Part shown: piece after piece, positions 1-5,711 of the stretch
Layout: every line of letters starts with the position of its first letter
How positions within the stretch are numbered: position 1 is the stretch's first letter
Position numbers and translations under genes: made by a program
The notes under the pieces: generated by a model
Told to the model about the DNA's origin: nothing
The model's database searches: none
What the model saw: only the letters and a program-made list of their open reading frames with translations
NCBI GenBank assembly: GCA_045632485.1
Contig: JAZQWT010000018.1
Location: forward strand, 1 to 5,912
DNA from: SIG575 sp045632485
GTDB taxonomy: Bacteria > Bacillota > Clostridia > Oscillospirales > Acutalibacteraceae
DNA: 5,912 nt
Direction of reading: 5' to 3'

Positions 1-1324
1 GGGCAACTTCATTTGCAAGACGCTCAATAAGCTCCTTATCTTCACCTTCGAGCATTACTCTCACAAGAGGTTCTGTGCCTGAAACACGCACAAGCACACG
101 TCCTTTGCTGCCTAATTCTTTTTCTGCTTCTTTTATTGCAAATTTTATTGATTTATCCGACGCAAAACGGACTTTTCCCATCTGCGAAACTTTTACATTT
201 TTTATAATCTGAGGAAAAACTGTCATTTCTTCGCTGAGAGCAGAAAGCTTTTTGCCCGATTTCTTCATTACTTTCAGCAATTGCAGTGCCGTCAGCTGTC
301 CGTCACCTGTTGTGGAATAATCAAGAAATATAACGTGACCCGACTGCTCACCGCCAAGATTAAAACCGTTTTCAAGCATATTTTCAAGAACATATCTGTC
401 CCCTACTTTTGTTTTAACACAACTGATGTCATTCTGTTCGCAGAATCTGTAAAGTCCCATATTACTCATAACAGTTGCAACCACAGTATCTTTTTTCAAC
501 ATATTCTCTGCCTTCATGTGTTTTGCACAAACAGAAATGATTTTATCTCCGTCAACAAATTCACCGTTTTCATCAACACACATAAGCCTGTCAGCGTCAC
601 CGTCAAACGAAAGCCCTAACTGACATTCAGGGTGATTTTTTACATATGTGCTGATATTTTCAAGATGGGTTGAACCGCAGTTACTGTTAATATTCACTCC
701 GTCAGGAGCATCTGAAATTATATGGCACTCAAAGCCAAGATTTCTGAACAAATACGGTGCTGTGACACTCGAAGAACCGTTAGCACAATCTATTGCAATA
801 CACATTCCCTGAAAATCGCAGTCAACTGTTTTTTCAAGATGTGCGATGTAATCACTAACCGCAGACATTGAATACGTTATTGCTCCAATATCTTTGCCCA
901 CAGCCTTTGGAATCACCGCTGTATCATCAAGGATTATAGATTCAATTTTATCTTCAACACTGTCAGGGAGTTTATATCCGTCAGATTTAAAAATTTTGAT
1001 TCCGTTATATTCACACGGATTATGTGATGCGGAAACCATTATTCCTGCATCATATTTATATTCTTTTACAAGAAACGCAACTGCGGGAGTAGGAACAACT
1101 CCGAGCAAAAGCACATCTGCGCCCACTGAACAAAGACCTGCAGCAATAGCTGATTCAAGCATTCCGGAAGAAATTCTCGTATCAGTGCCAATCATTACTT
1201 TCGGCTTTTGTTTATCTGCCGTAAGCACCATTGCCGTTGCACGTCCTATCTGCATTGCAAGTTCACAAGTAAGTTCTGTGTTTGCAATACCTCTTGCTCC
1301 GTCTGTCCCGAATAATCTGCCCAT
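1..1324 (-). CDS. glmM: Phosphoglucosamine mutase GlmM (3' end cut by window edge)
   Basis: GlmM interconverts glucosamine-6-phosphate and glucosamine-1-phosphate in the cytoplasm, the step before GlmU makes UDP-GlcNAc for peptidoglycan and other envelope polymers. I translated 441 residues without a stop. The N-terminus MGRLFGTDGARG is the family signature. The phosphoserine loop SASHNP is at 98-103 with catalytic Ser100, the metal-binding loop DGDADR at 241-246, the sugar-binding loop GEQSGH at 325-330, and the C-terminal phosphate-binding loop RVSGTEP at 413-419. All four domains of the alpha-D-phosphohexomutase fold are therefore represented. The family is about 445-450 residues long, so only a few C-terminal residues and the stop lie outside the window. 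The ATG at 1322-1324 has GGAG at 1334-1337, 9 bases upstream. The gene starts 15 bases after the ruvB stop, which implies co-transcription with ruvCAB. The GlmM-type N-terminus and Ser100 position argue against a phosphomannomutase or phosphoglucomutase. Confidence 0.97.
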   Translation of the reverse strand, partial: MGRLFGTDGARGIANTELTCELAMQIGRATAMVLTADKQKPKVMIGTDTRISSGMLESAIAAGLCSVGADVLLLGVVPTPAVAFLVKEYKYDAGIMVSASHNPCEYNGIKIFKSDGYKLPDSVEDKIESIILDDTAVIPKAVGKDIGAITYSMSAVSDYIAHLEKTVDCDFQGMCIAIDCANGSSSVTAPYLFRNLGFECHIISDAPDGVNINSNCGSTHLENISTYVKNHPECQLGLSFDGDADRLMCVDENGEFVDGDKIISVCAKHMKAENMLKKDTVVATVMSNMGLYRFCEQNDISCVKTKVGDRYVLENMLENGFNLGGEQSGHVIFLDYSTTGDGQLTALQLLKVMKKSGKKLSALSEEMTVFPQIIKNVKVSQMGKVRFASDKSIKFAIKEAEKELGSKGRVLVRVSGTEPLVRVMLEGEDKELIERLANEVA

Positions 1325-1339
1325 CAGTTACAACTCCAA

Positions 1340-2368
1340 TCACATCATCATTTGTTGTTGACCGGGCATGGGAATTCCCAGATGATTGTATCCCGCAGGA
1401 GTAACTACCCTGCCTCTCGGAGTTTTGCTGATAAAACCTAACTGTAAAAGATAAGGTTCATAAACATCTTCAATGGTAACTGCTTCTTCACCTATAGTGG
1501 CGGCTATTGTTTCAAGACCAACAGGACCACCGTTATAATTTCTTACCATAGAAGTAAGAAGAAGTCTGTCAATATTATCAAGACCTAACTTATCAATTTC
1601 CATCCTTGATAATGCAAGGTTAGCACTTTCTGAAGAAATCGTACCGTTACCGACAACCTCCGCGAAATCTCGCGAACGTTTAAGAAGTCTGTTTGCAATT
1701 CTCGGAGTACCTCTCGAGCGGGAGGCAATTTCCAATGCCCCTTCATTTTCTATGCCGATACCGAGGATATTAGCACTTCTGGTAACTATTTTACCCAATT
1801 CTTCAGGAGAATATAATTCAAGACGTAAAACTACGCCGAATCTGTCACGTAACGGTGCAGAAAGCTGACCTGCTCTCGTTGTTGCACCAACAAGTGTAAA
1901 GTGAGGCAAATCAAGCCTGATTGAACGTGCTGACGGACCTTTACCTATAATAATATCAAGTGCATTATCTTCCATTGCAGGATAAAGAACTTCCTCAACT
2001 GCACGTGAAAGGCGGTGAATTTCATCAATAAACAAAACGTCGCCTTCGTTAAGGTTTGTAAGTAATGCAGCAAGGTCACCGGGTTTTTCAATAGCAGGGC
2101 CTGATGTTACACGGAAATTAACACCCATTTCGTTTGCAATAATTCCTGCAAGTGTTGTTTTACCCAATCCCGGAGGACCGTAAAGCAAAACATGATCAAG
2201 TGCTTCATTTCTGTTTTTAGCCGCTTCAATATATATTTTTAAATTTTCTTTTACTTTCTCCTGACCAATGTAATCATCAATAGCTCTCGGTCTTAATGAT
2301 AATTCAAGGTCAACGTCTTCCGGTGAATAGTCAGGAGTAACAATTCTGTTTTCAAAATCTGTATCCAT
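1340..2368 (-). CDS. ruvB: Holliday junction branch migration helicase RuvB
   Basis: RuvB is the hexameric AAA+ motor that, loaded by RuvA, pulls DNA through Holliday junctions during recombination repair. The 342-residue product has the normal family length. Visible features in order: Walker A GPPGLGKT at 64-71, Walker B LFIDE at 112-116, sensor 1 GATTRAG at 161-167, the arginine finger in APLRDRF (Arg174), the sensor-2 region GTPRIANRLL at 220-229, and a C-terminal winged-helix DNA-binding domain around GGPVGLETIA (280-289) and LGFISKTPRGR (310-320). The last residues, GQQQMMM, form a low-complexity tail encoded by triplet repeats. The ATG start is preceded by AAAGGG at 2378-2383, 9 bases away. 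The gene begins 16 bases after ruvA and is followed 15 bases later by glmM. No key residue is missing. Confidence 0.98.
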   Translation of the reverse strand: MDTDFENRIVTPDYSPEDVDLELSLRPRAIDDYIGQEKVKENLKIYIEAAKNRNEALDHVLLYGPPGLGKTTLAGIIANEMGVNFRVTSGPAIEKPGDLAALLTNLNEGDVLFIDEIHRLSRAVEEVLYPAMEDNALDIIIGKGPSARSIRLDLPHFTLVGATTRAGQLSAPLRDRFGVVLRLELYSPEELGKIVTRSANILGIGIENEGALEIASRSRGTPRIANRLLKRSRDFAEVVGNGTISSESANLALSRMEIDKLGLDNIDRLLLTSMVRNYNGGPVGLETIAATIGEEAVTIEDVYEPYLLQLGFISKTPRGRVVTPAGYNHLGIPMPGQQQMMM

Positions 2369-2384
2369 ATCTTTTCACCCTTTC

Positions 2385-2987
2385 TTATGACATCAGTTTT
2401 TTCAAACCAACTTTAATAAGTTCTTCTGTTGAAAGTGACATCTCTGCACCTTTCAATGCATTCTGTGCCTCGGTTCTTGTATAACCGAGTGACACAAGAG
2501 CTGCAGTTGCTTCCGAAAGTGAGCCTGACACCTGAGAAGCCGCAACGTCTTCTTCCTTGAGTATGCCGACTGCTTCTTCAAGGTCGATTTTAAGCTTATT
2601 TTTAAGTTCAAGCACAACTCTCTGTGCAAGTTTAGGTCCTACACCCTGTGCCTGAGTAATTGCTTTAACATCGCCTACTGCAACACTTGCTGCAAGTGCT
2701 TCAGGGCTTAAGCGTGAGAGAATTGCAAGTGCAGCTTTAGGACCTACCCCTGAAACAGAAATGAGTTGTCTGAAACACTCCATCTCTTTTTTATCGTAAA
2801 AAGCGAACAAATCCATTGCATCTTCACGCACATTCAAATGAGTGAAAACAAAGGCTTCATCACCTGTTTTAGGAAGACGTTTAAGTGTGTTTGCAGTTGC
2901 AGAACACAAATAACCAACTCCGCCACACTCAATAGCAAGTGAAGTTTCGTCAGAAAAAATTATTTTTCCTCTTAAACTATAATACAA
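2385..2987 (-). CDS. ruvA: Holliday junction DNA helicase subunit RuvA (TTG start)
   Basis: RuvA tetramers bind the four-way junction, hold it square-planar and load RuvB. I place the start at TTG 2985-2987, giving 200 residues beginning MYYSLRGK, which matches the short family N-terminus. The longer frame opens with a GTG at 2994-2996, but that codon shares a base with the ribosome binding site AAAGGAG (2996-3002) and so cannot be the start, whereas the TTG sits 8 bases downstream. With this start the acidic-pin pair falls at Glu55-Asp56 (VREDA), the same numbers as in E. coli RuvA. Domain I (OB fold) is about 1-62. Domain II has two helix-hairpin-helix motifs, SGVGPKAA at 79-86 and QGVGPKLA at 114-121. 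The RuvB-binding domain III is about 155-200 (ATAALVSLGYT). The gene lies 15 bases after ruvC and 16 before ruvB. Confidence 0.96.
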   Translation of the reverse strand: MYYSLRGKIIFSDETSLAIECGGVGYLCSATANTLKRLPKTGDEAFVFTHLNVREDAMDLFAFYDKKEMECFRQLISVSGVGPKAALAILSRLSPEALAASVAVGDVKAITQAQGVGPKLAQRVVLELKNKLKIDLEEAVGILKEEDVAASQVSGSLSEATAALVSLGYTRTEAQNALKGAEMSLSTEELIKVGLKKLMS

Positions 2988-2995
2988 ATGTGTCA

Positions 2996-3002
2996 CTCCT
3001 TT
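2996..3002 (-). promoter_or_regulatory. Ribosome binding site that fixes the ruvA TTG start
   Basis: AAAGGAG reads on the minus strand just after the ruvC stop codon. Its last G is also the first base of the GTG that opens the longer ruvA frame, so the GTG has no spacing and cannot be decoded as a start. The in-frame TTG at 2985-2987 lies 8 bases downstream, at normal spacing. Confidence 0.85.
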
Positions 3003-3494
3003 TTATCTGATTTGACCAAGTAAAGAGCCGTGGGCATGCGCGTGGCAGATTGCCATAGCAAGTGCATCGGCAACATCATCAGGTTTAGGGATTTTATCAA
3101 GATGCAGAAGCATTTTAGTCATTTCCTGAACCTGCTTTTTCTCCGCTCTGCCGTAGCCTACAACACTCTGTTTAACCTGTAAAGGTGTATATTCAAATGC
3201 AGGTAATCTGTTTTTCTGTGCTGCCAACATTATTACCCCTCTTGCCTGTCCCACATCAATGACTGTTTTCTGGTTAGAATTAAAAAACAGTTTTTCAATA
3301 GACAAAGCATCAGGATGGGTACGTTTGATAATTTCATCTACACCATCGTAAATCACTTCAAGACGTCTGTTAAAAGGCATACCCGCAGGAGTGGTAATTG
3401 CTGAATATTCAATTACCCTGAAGTGGTTATTTTTGTATTCAATTACACCGCAACCCACAATAGCATAGCCGGGGTCAATTCCCAAAATTATCAT
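3003..3494 (-). CDS. ruvC: Crossover junction endodeoxyribonuclease RuvC
   Basis: RuvC is the dimeric, metal-dependent resolvase that nicks Holliday junctions symmetrically on RuvAB complexes. From the ATG at 3492-3494 the product is 163 residues and starts MIILGIDPG, as is standard in the family. The four acidic catalytic residues of the RNase H-like fold are visible: Asp7 (GIDPG), Glu67 (SIEKLF), and Asp140 and Asp143 (PDDVADALA, 138-146). They correspond to D7, E66, D138 and D141 of E. coli. A GTG at 3510-3512 would add six residues (MYEAFR) but has no ribosome binding site, while GAGG at 3503-3506 is 8 bases from the ATG. The gene is first in the ruvC-ruvA-ruvB-glmM unit and has its own promoter upstream. 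RuvC supports a Clostridia rather than a Bacilli origin, since Bacilli usually use RecU instead. Confidence 0.97.
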   Translation of the reverse strand: MIILGIDPGYAIVGCGVIEYKNNHFRVIEYSAITTPAGMPFNRRLEVIYDGVDEIIKRTHPDALSIEKLFFNSNQKTVIDVGQARGVIMLAAQKNRLPAFEYTPLQVKQSVVGYGRAEKKQVQEMTKMLLHLDKIPKPDDVADALAMAICHAHAHGSLLGQIR

Positions 3495-3520
3495 TCTGAA
3501 CGCCTCATACACATACTTAT

Positions 3521-3542
3521 CTACAATATCAAGATATTATAG
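3521..3542. repeat. 22-bp imperfect inverted repeat over the ruvC promoter -10 and start site
   Basis: Arms CTACAATATC (3521-3530) and GATATTATAG (3533-3542) are reverse complements at 9 of 10 positions, separated by AA. The two-base centre is too short for an RNA hairpin loop at full length, so a protein-bound operator is the more natural reading. The right arm contains the -10 box and the left arm covers the expected +1. A/T richness makes chance symmetry possible. Confidence 0.5.
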
Positions 3543-3564
3543 CACATTTGTACGTTTAAAGCAA
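3536..3564 (-). promoter_or_regulatory. Predicted sigma-A promoter of ruvC-ruvA-ruvB-glmM, extended -10
   Basis: On the minus strand a perfect -10 TATAAT (3536-3541) is preceded by TGC (3542-3544), giving an extended -10 (TGnTATAAT). With an exact 17-base spacer the -35 is TTGCTT (3559-3564), matching consensus only in TTG; the extended -10 would compensate. Upstream lies an A/T tract (about 3565-3595) that could act as an UP element. The expected transcription start is near 3529, giving a 5' leader of about 35 bases before the ruvC ATG, with GAGG at 3503-3506 as the ribosome binding site. Confidence 0.8.
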
Positions 3565-3608
3565 GAAAAAGAGATAATAAAATAAAAAAAATTTGCGAAA
3601 AAGCAACA

Positions 3609-3631
3609 GCGGTTGTGAAAAACACAACCGC
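3609..3631 (-). terminator. Rho-independent-type terminator after yqeG
   Basis: A perfect 9-bp stem (GCGGTTGTG at 3609-3617 pairing with CACAACCGC at 3623-3631) closes a 5-base loop, beginning 6 bases after the yqeG stop. On the minus strand the hairpin is followed by TGTTGCTTTTT and then a second run of eight T (3584-3591). The U-tract is delayed by about six bases, so this is a good but not ideal intrinsic terminator. On the plus strand no T-run follows the stem, so it acts for leftward transcription only. It separates the MFS-yqeG unit from the ruv operon. Confidence 0.82.
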
Positions 3632-3637
3632 CATAAA

Positions 3638-4174
3638 TCATTTATAATATATCGTTTTCAAATCTCTGCTTATATTTATTTTCTTGAAATAATCAACCTC
3701 ATCCTGTCTTGCTTTTTTCCAATACCAGGGAATCATAAATTCTTTTCTGTAAGGTCTGACATAAACAGATACTGCACCAAATTTGTTTGCCCCTGCAATA
3801 TCAGTAAAAAGCCTGTCTCCTACCAGTGCCATTTCATGAGGTTTGACGCCTGCATCATCTGCCGCCTTAATCATCATCTTCGTATCAGGTTTATCAGCAG
3901 GACCATAAGAATCACAGCCGAACGCTTTTCCCATAAGTCTGCCTCTCAGTTCAAAAGAGTTTGATATAAGGACAACCTTGAAGCCTGCTTCTTTAATTTT
4001 TTCAAACCAGGCTTTTGCACCCTTTACAGGCATCATTGTGCAATCAAAAACAGAGGTGTTGTCTAGATCAACAGCAACAAGCTTTACACCCATTTTTTTA
4101 AAATCATCCGCAGTAATATCAGTAAGGCAATCAAAAAAATACTGCGGAGTTGCATTTACAGAATTATCAATCAT
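3638..4174 (-). CDS. yqeG: YqeG-family HAD (subclass IIIA) phosphatase
   Basis: This is a cytoplasmic haloacid-dehalogenase phosphatase of the YqeG type, 178 residues long, close to the family's usual size. Motif I is DLDNT at 36-40 (nucleophile Asp36, acid/base Asp38). Motif II is Ser71 in LISNS, motif III Lys95 in ADKP, and motif IV GDRLFTDI at 119-126 (Asp120, Asp125). There is no large cap insertion, as expected for subclass IIIA. The bacterial substrate is unsettled. The related eukaryotic protein Gep4 is a phosphatidylglycerophosphate phosphatase, so a role in phosphatidylglycerol synthesis is a reasonable inference but is not shown here. The ATG at 4172-4174 overlaps the MFS stop by 8 bases and has GGAG at 4182-4185, 7 bases upstream. 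The frame remains open further upstream into the MFS gene, but the extra residues do not resemble the family. A hairpin terminator follows the stop by 6 bases. Confidence 0.9.
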   Translation of the reverse strand: MIDNSVNATPQYFFDCLTDITADDFKKMGVKLVAVDLDNTSVFDCTMMPVKGAKAWFEKIKEAGFKVVLISNSFELRGRLMGKAFGCDSYGPADKPDTKMMIKAADDAGVKPHEMALVGDRLFTDIAGANKFGAVSVYVRPYRKEFMIPWYWKKARQDEVDYFKKINISRDLKTIYYK

Positions 4175-5606
4175 CAGCCATCTCCGCTTCTTTAATAAGC
4201 TCATCAGGAATTGCTTCACCGTGTCTTACAAAGAGGATACAAAGAAGAGAAATAATGAAAGCTATGGGGCTGAAAACAAATAATGTGCTATATGTGCCTG
4301 AGAACATACGGAACATACCGAACACAATGGGAGCTGCAATCTGTGCAGAGAATGTTGCAGTGTAATAGTAACCTGTAAAAGTACCGATTTTTTCCTGTCC
4401 GCCGATTTCAAGAACAAGAGGAAGTGTGTTAACTGTAATGAGCATATTGGCTGCACCGCCGACAACAAGGAGAATCCAGATCATCCAGTTGAGTGCAGGA
4501 CTGTCTTTAAGGAAGTAAACGAGAGAAAGTGTTGAGAAGAGGCAGAGACCAATAAGGATAGTCTTCTTTCTACCGATTTTCTTACCAAGTTTACCGGCAG
4601 GGATAGCAGCAATCATTGAGCAGACTGCAAAAACAGCCATAAGGAATGTTGCCTGAGCAGTTGTCTTGTGAAGAACTTCTTCTGCGAAAAGTGCAAAGAA
4701 TGTTGTGATTGCATTTGAACCGCAGAAAAGGAAGAAGAGACCTGCAAGCATAAACACAAGGCTTACTCTTTCACCCTTTGAAAGCTTGTTTGCTTTAAGA
4801 CGGGCTTTTTCTTCTTTCTGTGCAATTGCAACTGCTTCAGCTTCTCTGTTATCTGCAACGGCTTTAAGACGGCTGTCAGGTTCTTTTACCTTGAAACGGA
4901 GAACGAAAACTGCAATAACCATAACAACTGAACCGATAAGGAAAACGTAAGGATATGTTGCAGTTTCGTCAAAGTTACCTTCACCGTATATCATATTGAA
5001 GAAAATTGTGATGATTGAGCCTGCAATCATACCGACAAGGCTACCTGCACCACCACAAAGGTTGATGATTGCATTACCTTCACTTCTCAGTTCAGAGGGA
5101 GTAAGGTCAGGCATAAGAGCAACAACAGGTGCTCTCCACAATGACATTGTGAAAACAAAAAGAATAACTGTTGCCATAAGAAGCGGAAGGCTTCCGTTTG
5201 ACAGGAATACAACAGGAATAAGTGCAAAAATAAGTGCTGAAATCGGAGCACCAAAGAAAATGAAAGGTCTGCGTCTGCCGTGTTTTGAGTGACATCTGTC
5301 AGAAAGTTTACCAAAAGTGGGCTGGAAAATAACACCAAAGATGTTATCAAAAGTCATAATAATACCGATAAACAACGGAACAAGTGAAAAAGCGCTGTTA
5401 CCCTGTGCTTTTGAGAACTCAAGAAGTGCAGGGAATTTTTCCATAAGCTCTGCGCTCCATGCGTTAATTGTTGTGTTACTTGAAAGAACAGCGTTAAGAA
5501 TTTTTGTGATATAAGGGTCATAAATTGCCCAGGCGATTGATGTTGACATAAATCCGAAGCCTATGAGAACCGTCTTTTTTATGTCTAATTTTAATTTTTC
5601 TGCCAT
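4167..5606 (-). CDS. SLC45/sucrose-type MFS transporter
   Basis: This is an integral membrane protein of 479 residues with about 12 predicted helices by eye (roughly 12-29, 74-96, 114-135, 139-157, 178-205, 219-238, 282-308, 318-337, 348-366, 371-398, 407-433, 441-461). A charged central loop at about 239-281 (many Glu, Lys, Ala) separates the two six-helix halves. The cytoplasmic loop after helix 2 reads GKLSDRCHSKHGRRRPF (99-115), an MFS motif A variant with the GRRRPF seen in SLC45/plant sucrose transporters. The second half has a weaker copy, AGKLGKKIGRKK (337-348). Proton- or cation-coupled uptake of a sugar or disaccharide is the family-based guess; the substrate cannot be read from sequence. 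The ATG at 5604-5606 follows AAAGGAG (5614-5620) by 7 bases. The longer frame adds eleven residues, but its upstream ATG at 5637-5639 overlaps the predicted -10 box and so would not be transcribed. The 3' end overlaps yqeG by 8 bases. Confidence 0.9.
   Translation of the reverse strand: MAEKLKLDIKKTVLIGFGFMSTSIAWAIYDPYITKILNAVLSSNTTINAWSAELMEKFPALLEFSKAQGNSAFSLVPLFIGIIMTFDNIFGVIFQPTFGKLSDRCHSKHGRRRPFIFFGAPISALIFALIPVVFLSNGSLPLLMATVILFVFTMSLWRAPVVALMPDLTPSELRSEGNAIINLCGGAGSLVGMIAGSIITIFFNMIYGEGNFDETATYPYVFLIGSVVMVIAVFVLRFKVKEPDSRLKAVADNREAEAVAIAQKEEKARLKANKLSKGERVSLVFMLAGLFFLFCGSNAITTFFALFAEEVLHKTTAQATFLMAVFAVCSMIAAIPAGKLGKKIGRKKTILIGLCLFSTLSLVYFLKDSPALNWMIWILLVVGGAANMLITVNTLPLVLEIGGQEKIGTFTGYYYTATFSAQIAAPIVFGMFRMFSGTYSTLFVFSPIAFIISLLCILFVRHGEAIPDELIKEAEMADD
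4182..4185 (-). promoter_or_regulatory. Ribosome binding site of yqeG inside the MFS gene
   Basis: GGAG lies within the last codons of the MFS gene, 7 bases before the yqeG ATG. It supports the ATG at 4172-4174 over longer starts. Because the site is embedded in translated sequence, yqeG translation is probably coupled to that of the transporter. Confidence 0.7.
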
Positions 5607-5613
5607 AATTTTT

Positions 5614-5620
5614 CTCCTTT
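5614..5620 (-). promoter_or_regulatory. Ribosome binding site of the MFS gene
   Basis: AAAGGAG lies 7 bases before the ATG at 5604-5606. It decides this start over the in-frame ATG at 5637-5639, which has no such site and lies at or upstream of the predicted transcription start. Confidence 0.85.
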
Positions 5621-5626
5621 TTTGTT

Positions 5627-5636
5627 TACTTAAGTA
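5627..5636. repeat. 10-bp perfect palindrome at the predicted MFS transcription start
   Basis: TACTTAAGTA is fully self-complementary and covers the expected +1 near 5631, immediately downstream of the -10. It could be half of a regulator site or a chance A/T-rich palindrome; no regulator family is recognised. Confidence 0.4.
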
Positions 5637-5637
5637 C

Positions 5638-5666
5638 ATTATATATTTTTATACCGAAAACAGCAA
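5638..5666 (-). promoter_or_regulatory. Predicted sigma-A promoter of the MFS-yqeG unit
   Basis: On the minus strand the -10 is a perfect TATAAT (5638-5643), the spacer is exactly 17 bases (5644-5660) and the -35 is TTGCTG (5661-5666). The predicted start is near 5631, leaving a leader of about 25 bases that contains the ribosome binding site AAAGGAG. The -35 has the same TTGCT variant as the ruvC promoter. Two symmetric elements lie in and beside it (5654-5677 and 5627-5636). Confidence 0.75.
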
Positions 5667-5677
5667 TACATTTTCGG
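5654..5677. repeat. 7-bp inverted repeat flanking the MFS promoter -35
   Basis: CCGAAAA (5654-5660) and TTTTCGG (5671-5677) are perfect reverse complements separated by 10 bases. The gap contains the predicted -35 (5661-5666) and one arm sits in the spacer. No T-run follows on either strand, so it is a poor terminator for the licD-like gene. An operator is possible. Confidence 0.5.
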
Positions 5678-5711
5678 AAAATATTTGAAATTAAATTTTC
5701 TGAAATTATAA

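Noticed and set aside
281..619. Plus-strand open frame of 112 codons
   Set aside because: It lies antisense within glmM, whose motifs and codon pattern are unambiguous. The peptide resembles nothing recognisable and has no ribosome binding site.
894..1361. Plus-strand open frame of 155 codons spanning the glmM 5' end and ruvB 3' end
   Set aside because: It is antisense to the conserved GlmM phosphoserine loop region; it is a reading-frame shadow with a Ser/Ile/Pro-rich, family-less product.
3495..3512. Six-residue N-terminal extension of RuvC from a GTG start
   Set aside because: No ribosome binding site precedes the GTG. The family starts at MIILGIDPG, and GAGG is correctly spaced for the ATG at 3494.
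3495..3530. Possible riboswitch or attenuator in the ruvC leader
   Set aside because: The predicted leader is only about 35 bases and shows no stable hairpin or known aptamer pattern.
3593..3964. Plus-strand open frame of 123 codons
   Set aside because: It starts in the terminator region and runs antisense to yqeG; the product is compositionally odd and no promoter or ribosome binding site serves it.
4262..5514. Several short open frames on both strands inside the MFS gene
   Set aside because: All overlap the 12-helix transporter frame; they are frame shadows caused by its biased codon use.
5678..5711. Possible terminator after the licD-like gene
   Set aside because: The stretch is A/T-rich with an 8-base direct repeat (TGAAATTA at 5686 and 5701) and weak symmetry, but there is no GC-containing stem followed by a T-run.
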